A stretch of 35,513 bases of DNA from assembly GCA_965368405.1 (NCBI GenBank), contig CBDUMS010000030.1, positions 1 through 35,513 of the forward strand, in the 5' to 3' direction. The first letter of the stretch is position 1. Each line of letters opens with the position of its first letter. Made by a program: the position numbers and the translations under genes. This document shows, in pieces, positions 19,901-26,987 of this stretch. The notes beneath the pieces were generated by a model that worked only from the letters and a program-made list of their open reading frames with translations, ran no database searches and was not told the origin of the DNA. The stretch is from S012-113 sp965368405. GTDB lineage: Bacteria > Bacteroidota > Bacteroidia > Cytophagales > Cyclobacteriaceae.

Positions 19901-21118
19901 CCCTCTATACGTACACGTGCAGCAGAGAATGGTTGGCTCGTGAATAATCCTGGGCTTACCGATCCATTCAGGCAATTACAAACGGTCGATCTGACTATTA
20001 AAAGTACCATAGAACCTTTCAGTGACTTCAAAGTGCAGATCGATATGAAAAAATCTAAAACCGCAGAGTACCGCGAAATTTTCAGAACCGATACCCTCGG
20101 AGATTATCAATCGTTTAATCCAGCACGTACAGGTAATTATAATATTTCGTTCTTAACAATAAAAACAGCATTTGTAAATGACACCCAAGACGATATATCT
20201 CCGTTATTTGAGGAATTTATTGCGAATCGTGATGTGATTAGCCAAAGGTTACAGGCAGAAACTGGTAACAGTTATAGCCTAAACGATCAGGACGTACTTA
20301 TACCATCGTTTATTGCAGCGTATCAAGGCAAAGGAGGTAACGAGGTTGGCCTGAGGTCCTTTCCTAATATTCCATTACCAAATTGGCGAGTTGATTTCAC
20401 GGGTTTAGGTAAGCTTGAATCGATGCGAAAACAATTCTCATCATTCACCATAACACATGCCTATTCATCTAATTTCAGCATAAGTAACTATACAAATTCG
20501 CTTCTTTATCAAACACCAGACGATCTTCTATTATCTAATAATGTAGAAAACACGCAACCTGCTAGTAAAGTAAATGAGTCTGGCCAATTTGTGCCCCAAT
20601 TTGTAATGCAACAGGTAATAATCTCGGAACGATTCGCGCCATTATTAAAAATAAGTATGCGTACGCGCTCCAGGCTAAACGCATCTATTGAGTATAAGAC
20701 AGAACGAAATCTGGCCCTTAATTTATCCAATACTCAGGTTACCGAACTAAATAGTAAGGACCTGGTTCTCTCGCTTGGGTTTACAAAATCGAATATCAAG
20801 CTACCCTTTAAAATCCAAGGCCGAACGACTACCTTAAAAAATGATTTTGATTTTCGGATGGACCTTACCATAAAGGATACCAAGACCATCCAGCGTAAAT
20901 TCAATGAAGATATTGCCGGGGAGGAAGTCTCAGTGAATACCATTACCAATGGTAATATAAATATTCAGGTTCGGCCGAATATCGGATATGCCCTTAATAA
21001 CCGGCTAACCTTACAGGTGTATTATGAACGCAGTATTAACGAACCTCGAGTTACAACATCTTTCCGAAGAACAACCACATCCTTTGGTGTACAAGTAAGG
21101 TTTAGTTTGGCACAATAA
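13991..21118 (+). CDS. sprA: Type IX secretion translocon / gliding motility protein SprA (Sov)
   Basis: The outer-membrane channel of the type IX secretion system: a very large beta-barrel through which folded cargo (adhesins, gingipain-like enzymes, gliding adhesin SprB in relatives) crosses the outer membrane, with PorV and a plug protein at the pore. Started at ATG 13991 it has 2375 residues, close to characterised SprA proteins of about 2400. The signal peptide is MRRILFLLLFLAGTGQTYAQ. The sequence is rich in amphipathic strands, and family-typical stretches such as EINPRGMVNLDFGGRFQRI and SYIDDFENTVTPFGLSNWLR are easily recognised. The protein ends in a short strand after RRTTTSFGVQVRFSLAQ. 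An earlier TTG at 13955 is in frame but would disrupt the signal peptide. A basic stretch near 19666-19700 (PPRRRSTRQPARQ) probably sits in a loop. Confidence 0.96.
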   Translation: MRRILFLLLFLAGTGQTYAQSNNGQTTVSDTLKTDSLRNLPYKPSTRPSYTPQDRYGDPFSNQIGYTPLFFGDPSNKNLVFELDTGLNFSVTEKIGTFDYRPPTVIPFEEYSQYQTDNLLKSYWQERSTAVDGETALTSKRLIPKIYISPVFDRIFGGSYVEINPRGMVNLDFGGRFQRINNPSIPITQQRNGGFEFDQQISMNVVGKIGEKLKVTANFDNNNSFDFQNNLKVEFTGFEEDIIKKLEVGNVTMPVSNSLMTGAQNLFGVKTQLQFGKLFVTAVASTQRGKHDEVSIEGGGVQGRDFELRASDYDENRHFFLGHFFRDNYEKWLNNIPQITSGIKVTRIEVYVINRNNDTRSQRNIAAFMDLAEGRVIYQQNDGVIGPGNGDVPNQNDANQLFGQLGTLSRDVNIIDGELEASPFNMVKATHFDKINGARKLEDREFTFHEQLGYISLNRKLSSDEVLAVSYEYSYNGANFKVGELTEDYANRPEDEVIFMKMLRPSKISTRDQDGKRIPTWDLMMKNIYNLNASQVNNEGFQMRITYRDDKTGQDKPSINEGVNTTDIPLIELLGLDQLNVNGDPQKDGNFDFVDGVTINATTGNILFPVLEPFGDHLKGIFDPGEAELIQRYVFDTLYGTTKADAQLDVNKDKYFLTGSLKAGSSSEILLDGIKIAEGSVVVTAGGITLTEGIDYTVDYNFGKVQILNESIINSGKSIKVTYEKADLFNFQSRTLLGANFEYRISDDFTVGATVLHHFERPLYTRPAIGNEPPKNTKYGFDVNYRAESRMLTKIIDAIPLIQTKEQSQITFSGEFAQLIPGTSNLVNGEGTSYIDDFENTVTPFGLSNWLRWQIASTPTTVDNRFDLSDGVTDDLKFAYKRAKLAWYVIDNVFYRTGGPAKPPNISDSDLTNHYIRPISPQEIFTQKQQEVINTNYPIFDLAYYPTERGPYNYNPDLTSQGQLKDPQSNWGGITTAIRSEVDFDKSNIEYIEFWLMDPFIQGPNGVIDDGGANPQPNFTGGELVFNLGSISEDVMRDRRMAFENGLPANGDKTTDAVTENNWGFVTNQQFINNAFNNEPGARINQDIGLDGASDEEESDKFADFLNNLPANISPGALDEIRTDPSGDNFEYFLNGQYDQENAKILERYKRFNGLDQNSPDLSNNQLPYSPSGSTLPDNEDLNIDNTLGDLEEFYEYRVDLRPGQLNVGEGFITDKVTNTINGDEVTWYLFRIPVRQPDNVIGNISGFKSIRYTRLYMTGWSQPVVLRTANLRLVGSQWRRFEGNLESKRFDEIPETQDSRFTISVVNIEENGQGGESGIPYVLPPGIIRDRDNTSVIERQLNEQSIQLCVDDLQDKNAQAAFKNVDLNLVNYGRVKMFLHAQSGNAQDDDLRAFLRLGSGFDNYYEIEIPLKITPQGTSDPNEIWPVENEINMPFDELYKAKSLRNTTGLSLDLPFTTTFNDYKITVVGNPKLSVVTSLMIGIRNPESTDESTYDVCIWANELRVTDFNTVAGYAGNARLNAKLADFANVSASTRFTSFGFGNVQSKIAERTQETTFEYDISGNVNLDKFLPSKAGIRIPVFASYESKTITPEYDPLDSDIPLESSLEAKGDDEAQKEYRNTVIDQTETKSINLTNLRKDYTNPNKTKRFFNIENFSISMAYSDKTRSNYNIAEYQNRNYTGSVAYTFSTQERSWEPFKEGDAFKSDWLKLIKEINFNPVISNISVRADLRRSYIKTQYRNQDLGIDGVEANYEKTFTFNRIYGVKWNLTKAISLDYNARANALVDEPDGEVTEETKEIIFNNLKGFGRMKRFDQTIGVNFRIPLDKLPITDWTNADIRYSVGYIWQSGAFDQIDTLGNKIENSRNITATGKFDLVKLYNKVPFLKEINSPPRRRSTRQPARQDTATVKKEMKGLKGFLRALMMVRSVNASYSIKDGTHLTGFQKSPFLLGMDTSWAAPGVDFILGNQDPSIRTRAAENGWLVNNPGLTDPFRQLQTVDLTIKSTIEPFSDFKVQIDMKKSKTAEYREIFRTDTLGDYQSFNPARTGNYNISFLTIKTAFVNDTQDDISPLFEEFIANRDVISQRLQAETGNSYSLNDQDVLIPSFIAAYQGKGGNEVGLRSFPNIPLPNWRVDFTGLGKLESMRKQFSSFTITHAYSSNFSISNYTNSLLYQTPDDLLLSNNVENTQPASKVNESGQFVPQFVMQQVIISERFAPLLKISMRTRSRLNASIEYKTERNLALNLSNTQVTELNSKDLVLSLGFTKSNIKLPFKIQGRTTTLKNDFDFRMDLTIKDTKTIQRKFNEDIAGEEVSVNTITNGNINIQVRPNIGYALNNRLTLQVYYERSINEPRVTTSFRRTTTSFGVQVRFSLAQ

Positions 21119-21134
21119 ATTTCATTAGAAATTT
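21117..21134 (+). terminator. Weak AT-rich hairpin after sprA
   Basis: AAATTTC-ATTA-GAAATTT forms a 7-bp hairpin that begins within the sprA stop codon, followed by ATTTAG. It is weak because the stem is almost all A/T and no T run follows, but it separates sprA from the gcvH promoter. Confidence 0.3.
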
Positions 21135-21143
21135 ATTTAGATG

Positions 21144-21151
21144 TACATTTG
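21144..21151 (+). promoter_or_regulatory. Bacteroidota -7 promoter box for gcvH
   Basis: TACATTTG, a perfect TAnnTTTG match, 26 bases before the gcvH ATG and identical to the box at 3079-3086. Confidence 0.5.
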
Positions 21152-21177
21152 GACGAGAAACATTAAATATTTGAGAA

Positions 21178-21558
21178 ATGAATATTCCTGCAGATTTACA
21201 ATATACTAAAGATCACGAATGGGTGAAGATTGAAGGAGATATAGCGACAATAGGCGTTACAGATTTTGCTCAATCTGAACTTGGAGATATTGTTTTTGTT
21301 GAAGTGGATACGGAAGGTGAAGCACTTTCGGCTGGCGACGTATTTGGTACTGTTGAAGCCGTAAAAACGGTATCTGATTTATTTATGCCAGTAGCGGGTA
21401 CTATCGAAACAATCAACGAAGGTCTTGAAGATAACCCAGAAGTTGTTAATCAAGACCCCTATGGCGAAGGTTGGATGGTAAAAATAAAGCTGGAGGATGG
21501 TTATAATAGCGATGAGCTCCTGAGTGCCGATGACTATAAAGAAGTTATTGGACAGTAA
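21178..21558 (+). CDS. gcvH: Glycine cleavage system protein H
   Basis: Lipoyl carrier of the glycine cleavage complex: it shuttles the methylamine intermediate from GcvP to GcvT and is reoxidised by dihydrolipoyl dehydrogenase. The 126 residues match the family, with the lipoylated Lys63 in the motif GTVEAVKTVSDLFMP and the N-terminal YTKDHEWVKIEG typical of GcvH. The other gcv genes are not here. The protein may also serve as the lipoyl scaffold during lipoate synthesis, as shown in some bacteria; that is inference. Placement directly behind sprA is common in Bacteroidota and probably reflects conserved order rather than shared function. Confidence 0.97.
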   Translation: MNIPADLQYTKDHEWVKIEGDIATIGVTDFAQSELGDIVFVEVDTEGEALSAGDVFGTVEAVKTVSDLFMPVAGTIETINEGLEDNPEVVNQDPYGEGWMVKIKLEDGYNSDELLSADDYKEVIGQ

Positions 21559-21958
21559 CCTCAATTCATTTTTAGAGAAATACAGCACCCCCCTCTATAT
21601 AGGCTGGGTGCTTTTTATTGCCCTCCTCACATTAATTCCGGGTAAATCTATTCCAGATATAATCGATTGGAACTTCCTATCCTTAGATAAACTAATCCAT
21701 TTTACCCTCTTCTTTGTTCTAACCCTCCTTGGGAGTTATACTCTACATAAAGGAACTCGCTCGTTTATTGGAGTGGTAACCGTATCGATAATTTTAGCAG
21801 TGCTTTATGGCACAATAATTGAATACATACAAACAATGATACCCGAAAGAGGGTTTGATTACGCTGATTTAGCAGCAAATGCTGGAGGTGCTTTGGTTGG
21901 AGGAGCTTACTTTATTTATAGAAAGATAACCCAACATAACAATACTACCAGCGACTAG
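21524..21958 (+). CDS. VanZ-like family membrane protein
   Basis: Small integral membrane protein of up to 144 residues with four hydrophobic segments, at about 25-42, 60-75, 84-102 and 118-136. The pattern LIPGKSIP, then LDKLIHFTLFFVLTLLG and GTIIEYIQTMIPERGFDYADLAANAGGALVG, is that of the VanZ-like family (conserved K-hxxH in the second helix and RxFDxxDhxxNxxG near the end). VanZ itself raises teicoplanin tolerance in enterococci, but these chromosomal relatives have no demonstrated resistance role and are not resistance genes by context. The start is uncertain: ATG 21524, ATG 21530 and TTG 21548 are all in frame and all overlap gcvH, so the two genes are very likely coupled. Confidence 0.82.
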   Translation: MPMTIKKLLDSNLNSFLEKYSTPLYIGWVLFIALLTLIPGKSIPDIIDWNFLSLDKLIHFTLFFVLTLLGSYTLHKGTRSFIGVVTVSIILAVLYGTIIEYIQTMIPERGFDYADLAANAGGALVGGAYFIYRKITQHNNTTSD

Positions 21959-22096
21959 ATCGTTGTTTTAACACAGAAATTATTGATTGTAAGCGAATTA
22001 AATGATTATTGTATTATTTAAAGAATTGAAATAATATATATATGAACTTGGTCAGATTTTAAAGGTTCATGCACTTTTATATTAGATCATTATCTT
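21959..22096. other. Intergenic region upstream of tonB
   Basis: Strongly AT-rich spacer with no gene. It contains ATGAAC (22042-22047) and its complement GTTCAT (22065-22070), a 6-bp inverted repeat with a 17-base gap, upstream of the tonB promoter box. Nothing else is recognisable. Confidence 0.4.
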
Positions 22097-22104
22097 TATA
22101 TTTG
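22097..22104 (+). promoter_or_regulatory. Bacteroidota -7 promoter box for tonB
   Basis: TATATTTG, a perfect TAnnTTTG match, 30 bases before the tonB ATG and identical to the box at 278-285. Confidence 0.5.
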
Positions 22105-22134
22105 AATTTCGAGAAATAGTAAAAAAGAGAATTT

Positions 22135-22809
22135 ATGGAAGCAAAGAAGAATCCAAAAGCAGATTTATCGAAGAAAACCGGCTTGTTTTTAAATATCGGT
22201 TTTGTGTTGAGTTTGCTATTAGTAATTGCTGCTTTTGAATGGAGATCGTATGATAAAAGCGATTTGCTTGAGTTAGGGCAGGTGAATGATGATTTTGAGG
22301 AGATGACAGAAGTGCCACTTACGCAGCAACCACCACCACCGCCTCCAAAAATTAGACAACCAGAGATCATTGAGGTTCCAGATGAAGAAGAAATTGAAGA
22401 GGAGATTGAGGTTGATTTAGATGTGGAGATCACAGAAGAAACTGAAATCGAAGAAATCGTTTTTGAAGAGCCTGTTGAGGAAGAAGAAACTGACGAGATA
22501 TTTCAAATTGTTGAAAACCCAGCCTCATTTAAAGGAGGTATCGGTGCATTCTATGGTTATGTTCAGAAAAACATGAAGTATCCATCTCAAGCGCAGCGAA
22601 TGGGACTAGAAGGAAAAGTGTTCGTGGAATTCGTAGTTGGAAAAGATGGTAAGATAACGGATGTTAAAGTACTACGAGGAATCGGTGCTGGCTGTGACGA
22701 GGAAGCAATTCGTGTATTAAAGAATTCTCCAGCTTGGACAGCAGGTAAGCAGCGTGGTCGTGCAGTACGACAGCGAATGGTATTACCTATCACGTTCAAA
22801 CTACAATAA
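22135..22809 (+). CDS. TonB family energy transducer
   Basis: Couples the inner-membrane proton gradient (through ExbB/ExbD) to outer-membrane receptors. The 224 residues show the family order: cytoplasmic basic N-terminus, one membrane anchor (about 16-36), a proline run (QQPPPPPPK, 64-72), a long very acidic spacer (about 80-122) and the TonB C-terminal domain (about 130-224), with YPSQAQRMGLEGKVFVEFVV and CDEEAIRVLKNSPAW as typical segments. The acidic spacer takes the place of the Glu-Pro/Lys-Pro repeats of E. coli TonB, which is usual in Bacteroidota. exbB/exbD are not in the window and the partner receptors are unknown. It is a single-gene unit with its own promoter and a strong terminator. 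Confidence 0.92.
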   Translation: MEAKKNPKADLSKKTGLFLNIGFVLSLLLVIAAFEWRSYDKSDLLELGQVNDDFEEMTEVPLTQQPPPPPPKIRQPEIIEVPDEEEIEEEIEVDLDVEITEETEIEEIVFEEPVEEEETDEIFQIVENPASFKGGIGAFYGYVQKNMKYPSQAQRMGLEGKVFVEFVVGKDGKITDVKVLRGIGAGCDEEAIRVLKNSPAWTAGKQRGRAVRQRMVLPITFKLQ

Positions 22810-22822
22810 GAACAATATCACT

Positions 22823-22860
22823 CTAATAAAAAAGGCCTCATACGAGGCCTTTTTTATTAG
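22823..22860. terminator. Bidirectional terminator between tonB and yicC
   Basis: A perfect 17-bp inverted repeat (CTAATAAAAAAGGCCTC with loop ATAC). The GC-rich core GGCCTC/GAGGCC is flanked by A6 on the left and T6 on the right, so it works as an intrinsic terminator in both directions. It ends both the tonB unit (+) and the yicC operon (-), and its right arm contains the yicC stop codon (22857-22859). Confidence 0.93.
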
Positions 22861-23726
22861 AGGACATTTAGTGCTTGTTCTTTAATTTTTTCGAGCTCTT
22901 CTTTCATCTCAACAACAATCCGTTGAATTGAAGCGCTGTTCGCCTTAGAGCCTATCGTGTTAATTTCTCTACCTAGTTCCTGAGATATAAAGCCCAGCTT
23001 CTTCCCATTGGCTTCCTTGTTCTCCAGTACCTCAAGGAAATAAGAAAGATGATTTGCAAGCCTAACCTTCTCTTCATTAATATCTAATTTCTCAATATAG
23101 TATATCAATTCTTGCTCAAATCGATTTTCATCAACATCCGAATTTCCCATTGCCGATAAGCTCTGCTTTATTCGTTCTTCAATCTTGCTTATTCGCTCTT
23201 TATCGAGTGGGTCAATTTTCTCTAATTGCTCCTTAATTGCAAGAATATAAGACTTAAGCTTTTCATACAGCTCATTTCCTTCCTGGCTCCTGAATGCATT
23301 GGTATTACGAATCGCAGATTCAAGAGCAGTGTCTATTGATTCAAGAATCTCCTCCCCGATTACATCTTCATCGGTTTTAAGGACTCCGGGTGCGTGTAAG
23401 GCCACTGTAAAGAGATCCGAGCCGCTATGCCCTAACTTTTCCGAGGCACGCTTAAACTGGGCATAATAGGCATTAAGGAGCTCTTCATCGAACGCAGTTT
23501 TTGCACCCGTATTCTTACCATTTACTTCTACCGTAGCACTAATCTTACCACGCTCCAGACCATCGATTAGTTTCTTTCGTAGTTTTAACTCCAGCGAAGA
23601 CAACGGACTGGGCAACCTAACCGACACATCAGCAAACTTTGAATTTAATGTTTTAATCTCAACAATTACTTCATACTTATCATCACTAATTGTTGCTGAA
23701 CCGTAACCGGTCATAGACTTTATCAT
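22857..23726 (-). CDS. yicC: YicC family endoribonuclease
   Basis: Cytoplasmic protein of 289 residues. The N-terminus IKSMTGYGSA and the C-terminus with ELGREINTIGSKANSA are the defining ends of the YicC/YloC family (formerly DUF1732/YicC-like). In E. coli YicC promotes decay of the small RNA RyhB, and the family has since been shown to have endoribonuclease activity; the RNA targets in this organism are unknown. It starts 18 bases after the stop of the 1076-residue envelope protein, so it is the last gene of the minus-strand operon and ends in the shared terminator. Confidence 0.93.
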   Translation of the reverse strand: MIKSMTGYGSATISDDKYEVIVEIKTLNSKFADVSVRLPSPLSSLELKLRKKLIDGLERGKISATVEVNGKNTGAKTAFDEELLNAYYAQFKRASEKLGHSGSDLFTVALHAPGVLKTDEDVIGEEILESIDTALESAIRNTNAFRSQEGNELYEKLKSYILAIKEQLEKIDPLDKERISKIEERIKQSLSAMGNSDVDENRFEQELIYYIEKLDINEEKVRLANHLSYFLEVLENKEANGKKLGFISQELGREINTIGSKANSASIQRIVVEMKEELEKIKEQALNVL

Positions 23727-23744
23727 ACTAGAAAATGGTTTAAA

Positions 23745-26700
23745 TTAGAAGTCATGCCCTAAGGTGACATAGAATGTACCCTTCCCAACATTATTATCCT
23801 CTATTGGAAAAGCAAGGTCGAATTTCATGAAATACCCTAAGATTACTGATCTCAAGCCTCCTCCATAACCCATGAGCCATGGATTTTTGAAAGTTTGTAT
23901 TTCGGCTTCGAAAGCACTGTTCTCAACGGTAACAATACTAATGCTATTATTTCTATTGAAAGGTGATACCCCTGTCCACGCAGAGCCTATATCGAAGAAT
24001 CCGACGAATTGCAAATTACTAAGGAAGCTAGAGCGTATCGGTCCATTATAAAAAAACTTCACTACCGGCAAGCGCAACTCAAAATTAGCAAGCATTGTAC
24101 TACTACCATTAAAAGTATTGTAGTCGAAACCTCTTAGCGAAGTAACATGCTCCATGAAGTAAGTATTATTATTTTCACGACTCTCTTCTGGGAACCAAGG
24201 CGTTGGGGAGGCATGTTCATTCTTGAAAAGCCAGTTATCCATTCCGCCAATCATGTACTTATGCTGGTATCCTCCAAAGAATGACCCATAATAGAATCTT
24301 GTGGCAAAAACCAAAGATCGAAATAGCTTTTGATAATGTCTGAAATCAAAATTTATATTTGAAAAACTGCGAGATTTATTATCCAAGGATTCCTCATGAC
24401 TGAACTGGAGTTTAAACCGAGTCCCCTGAATCATATTTTGTCCAAGCACCGTTGTATTATCAAATACAAGTTCGGTCATTACCCCTAAATAAGAAGTGTT
24501 ACTGGTTTGTACATCAGATGTGGAATTTGGCAGTAGGTTAAGAAAGTTTAGGTCTTGAAATCTGGTATGGATAAAGTTGGGATTTAAAGTAATTCTTAGC
24601 TTCGGACCTAACGGTAACGCCGCACCTACTTCAAACTTGTTCTTCGAATAGCGTTGCTTCAAGGCATCGCCATAATCCTGATACCAAACATAGCGATCGA
24701 ATCGTGCTTTATAATCTATGCGATTTTCTAGGTATTGGTACTCCGCAAATATATCGCCACTTCTAAAATTAGTCGTAGTCATTATACCTCCGTAGAATTT
24801 ATGATTCTGAAGAATATCATTCATCTCCGTTTCGAGTAAAATACCAAACCCTCGTAACGGGTCAATCACCCAGGAAGTAACCATATTATCCGCGCTGAAC
24901 CTTGTTTTATACGGTAATGGACCAATAGGTTTGTTATCTTCTTGAAAAACCCGACGGTAATTGCTCAAGAAAGATTCTGAACGCTCCGTTTTCTTTACAA
25001 TCTCGCGGTCAAACACATATTTGTCGGTGTCAATAATATCAGTCAAGGATTCCACTTCTTTCTCCTCTATTACCTCATCCTGTGCAAACTGGATACTATC
25101 GAGATTGATGGTGTCTTTCGGGACTATCTCTGGTTTCTTTAATTCGACTTCCACCGGCTTACTTCGATTCTTAGAAGCATTCAGTAATCTGCGTTCTTCG
25201 AGATACTTGGCCTGTATTTGAATTTGCCTTGGGGTCAGTGGTGTAAACACGTTATCCTTTAACTGGACGTTCGGATTATAAAAAAGCCATTGTCGTAGCT
25301 CCCTATTCATTGTAAATGCACCATTACTCTTTCCGAAGTTAATGTCATAACGAACAATATTATTTTCGAAATTGGTGATCTGAGCATAAATTTTAGAATC
25401 AAGATCAAATCTGAATAAATTAATAATGCCTTTTTGATCACTTAAATAGTAAATCGACCGGTCATCATTGGCTATAGGCGCAAAATCCTTACTAATAGTA
25501 TTTGTGATCCTTGATAAAACTCGATTGGTAGTATCGAGGTTAAAGGAGTAAATATTATAATTTGAAGTAAAGGAATTCAATTCATGAACCCGTGATGTAA
25601 TCGTATCATTCTCCCGATTTGAACTAAATAAAATAGTATTAGTGCCAGGAATAAAACTTGGTGTTATGTCATCGAAATAATCATTGGTTAACTGTCGGAT
25701 TTTGTTACGGCGCACACTAAGGAGATATATATCTGTTTTGCCGTTTCGCGTAGCACTTAGTGCAGCTAACCTTCCATTTCCAGAAAAGTCGAAGCTCCCA
25801 ATTTGGTCAAATCTTTCGAGTGGTGAAATAAGTGTAGTTTTCGTTTCCAAATCATATAACCACATTACATTCTTCCCTTTTGAGTAACTTATTATACCCA
25901 GGGTTTTGTCATCTGCCCAGTTAATGATTGGGTTCGATTTGTCAACCTTTTGATTTAATAGTTTATAGCCACCACTAAAAACTTTCCGTTTAGATTTAGT
26001 TTCAAGATTTTCGATAAAGACACTATACTTCCCGTCATCGTTAATTGCATACGCCAGCTTACTCCCATCCGGACTTATTTTTATAGATGAGTATAATTCA
26101 TCACTTCGTAGTCGATCAATCATAAATGACTTGTCCGGAGAACTATAACTCTTCTCAACCACGCTTACCATTTCAGAATAGAACTGCTGCCATTCCATTA
26201 ATACCTGCCTGAAGGATACGCCTAACGTAAAAGAAATACTCTTTTCTTCGTTCCGTGTTACCCTTACAAGGTTTAATATCTGGTTTAGGTTACTTCTACC
26301 ATACTTTTCTACAATAAAATTCCACATCGACTGGCCAGCAATTATAGCTTGCCGACCGGTGAGGTTGGATAAGTTATTTACCTTCCCGCTAATAATGAGA
26401 TCCCGAATTTCATCGTCCATTTCAATATCCCAACCCTTAGCTAGATACTCCGATGCGCCAAGCACGAACCAATCCGGAAGATTCATAAGGTAGGTGTTTT
26501 GCCACATATCACTTAAGCTCCCCCCGTAAACCATGTCATTTAGTACAAGCCTGGATACCTCACTTAACAATTCTTCTTTCAGACCTTGGATAGACCCGGG
26601 GTTGGCTACTTCTACAAACGATTTGGTAAAATTTGTTTGTCCACCTACCCGATATGACCCTTTATTTACACCGATATTGGACTGCTGCAAATCGTTTACG

Positions 26701-26975
26701 GAGTTGTATAAAAAAACCTTTGCCTTAAAATAAGGGCTATGGCCAATAACCTCAGTTATACGATCGAACTCATCCTCCAAAAAAATGGCGACATCTTGTG
26801 CCGTTTTATCGGATTTGCCGTAGTAATATATATCGAAATTTGTAGTTGTATAATAACGCCAATCGAAAACCTCGTATTGTACCCGATTTTGACCAAACTG
26901 TTGCCTGCTCTGCTGTGCCTGAACAGCAAATAGCGTGGTTAAAGTGGTCAATATGGTTAATACAAGTTTTTTCAA
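23745..26975 (-). CDS. Envelope protein: pseudo-metallopeptidase, TolB-like propeller and Omp85-like barrel
   Basis: Large exported protein of 1076 residues. In order: signal peptide (to about Ala20); a peptidase MA-like alpha/beta domain (about 35-270); a TolB/PD40-type beta-propeller (about 290-600, repeats such as SPDGSKLAYAIND and FSGNGRLAALSATRNGKTDI); a linker (about 600-690); and a C-terminal outer-membrane barrel of the BamA/TamA surface-antigen type (about 700-1076) ending in Phe, as outer-membrane proteins do. In the first domain the zinc motif HExxH reads SEVSR (138-142), and the third-ligand motif WFxEG reads WFVLG (169-173), so it is probably not a peptidase. The role is unknown; an outer-membrane assembly or binding function is inferred. 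It lies between the FAD oxidoreductase (12-base gap) and yicC. Confidence 0.78.
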   Translation of the reverse strand: MKKLVLTILTTLTTLFAVQAQQSRQQFGQNRVQYEVFDWRYYTTTNFDIYYYGKSDKTAQDVAIFLEDEFDRITEVIGHSPYFKAKVFLYNSVNDLQQSNIGVNKGSYRVGGQTNFTKSFVEVANPGSIQGLKEELLSEVSRLVLNDMVYGGSLSDMWQNTYLMNLPDWFVLGASEYLAKGWDIEMDDEIRDLIISGKVNNLSNLTGRQAIIAGQSMWNFIVEKYGRSNLNQILNLVRVTRNEEKSISFTLGVSFRQVLMEWQQFYSEMVSVVEKSYSSPDKSFMIDRLRSDELYSSIKISPDGSKLAYAINDDGKYSVFIENLETKSKRKVFSGGYKLLNQKVDKSNPIINWADDKTLGIISYSKGKNVMWLYDLETKTTLISPLERFDQIGSFDFSGNGRLAALSATRNGKTDIYLLSVRRNKIRQLTNDYFDDITPSFIPGTNTILFSSNRENDTITSRVHELNSFTSNYNIYSFNLDTTNRVLSRITNTISKDFAPIANDDRSIYYLSDQKGIINLFRFDLDSKIYAQITNFENNIVRYDINFGKSNGAFTMNRELRQWLFYNPNVQLKDNVFTPLTPRQIQIQAKYLEERRLLNASKNRSKPVEVELKKPEIVPKDTINLDSIQFAQDEVIEEKEVESLTDIIDTDKYVFDREIVKKTERSESFLSNYRRVFQEDNKPIGPLPYKTRFSADNMVTSWVIDPLRGFGILLETEMNDILQNHKFYGGIMTTTNFRSGDIFAEYQYLENRIDYKARFDRYVWYQDYGDALKQRYSKNKFEVGAALPLGPKLRITLNPNFIHTRFQDLNFLNLLPNSTSDVQTSNTSYLGVMTELVFDNTTVLGQNMIQGTRFKLQFSHEESLDNKSRSFSNINFDFRHYQKLFRSLVFATRFYYGSFFGGYQHKYMIGGMDNWLFKNEHASPTPWFPEESRENNNTYFMEHVTSLRGFDYNTFNGSSTMLANFELRLPVVKFFYNGPIRSSFLSNLQFVGFFDIGSAWTGVSPFNRNNSISIVTVENSAFEAEIQTFKNPWLMGYGGGLRSVILGYFMKFDLAFPIEDNNVGKGTFYVTLGHDF

Positions 26976-26987
26976 CGTAAAATCTTA

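Noticed and set aside
21524..21958. Glycopeptide resistance gene vanZ
   Set aside because: Only the VanZ-like fold is shared; no other van genes are present and these genes are common chromosomal neighbours of gcvH in Bacteroidota.
22042..22070. Inverted repeat ATGAAC...GTTCAT as a terminator after the VanZ-like gene
   Set aside because: Only 6 bp with a 17-base loop and no T run; too weak to call.
22077..22433. 118-codon minus-strand frame rich in Ser and Gly opposite tonB
   Set aside because: Its Ser/Gly composition is the mirror of the acidic and proline-coding stretch of TonB on the other strand.
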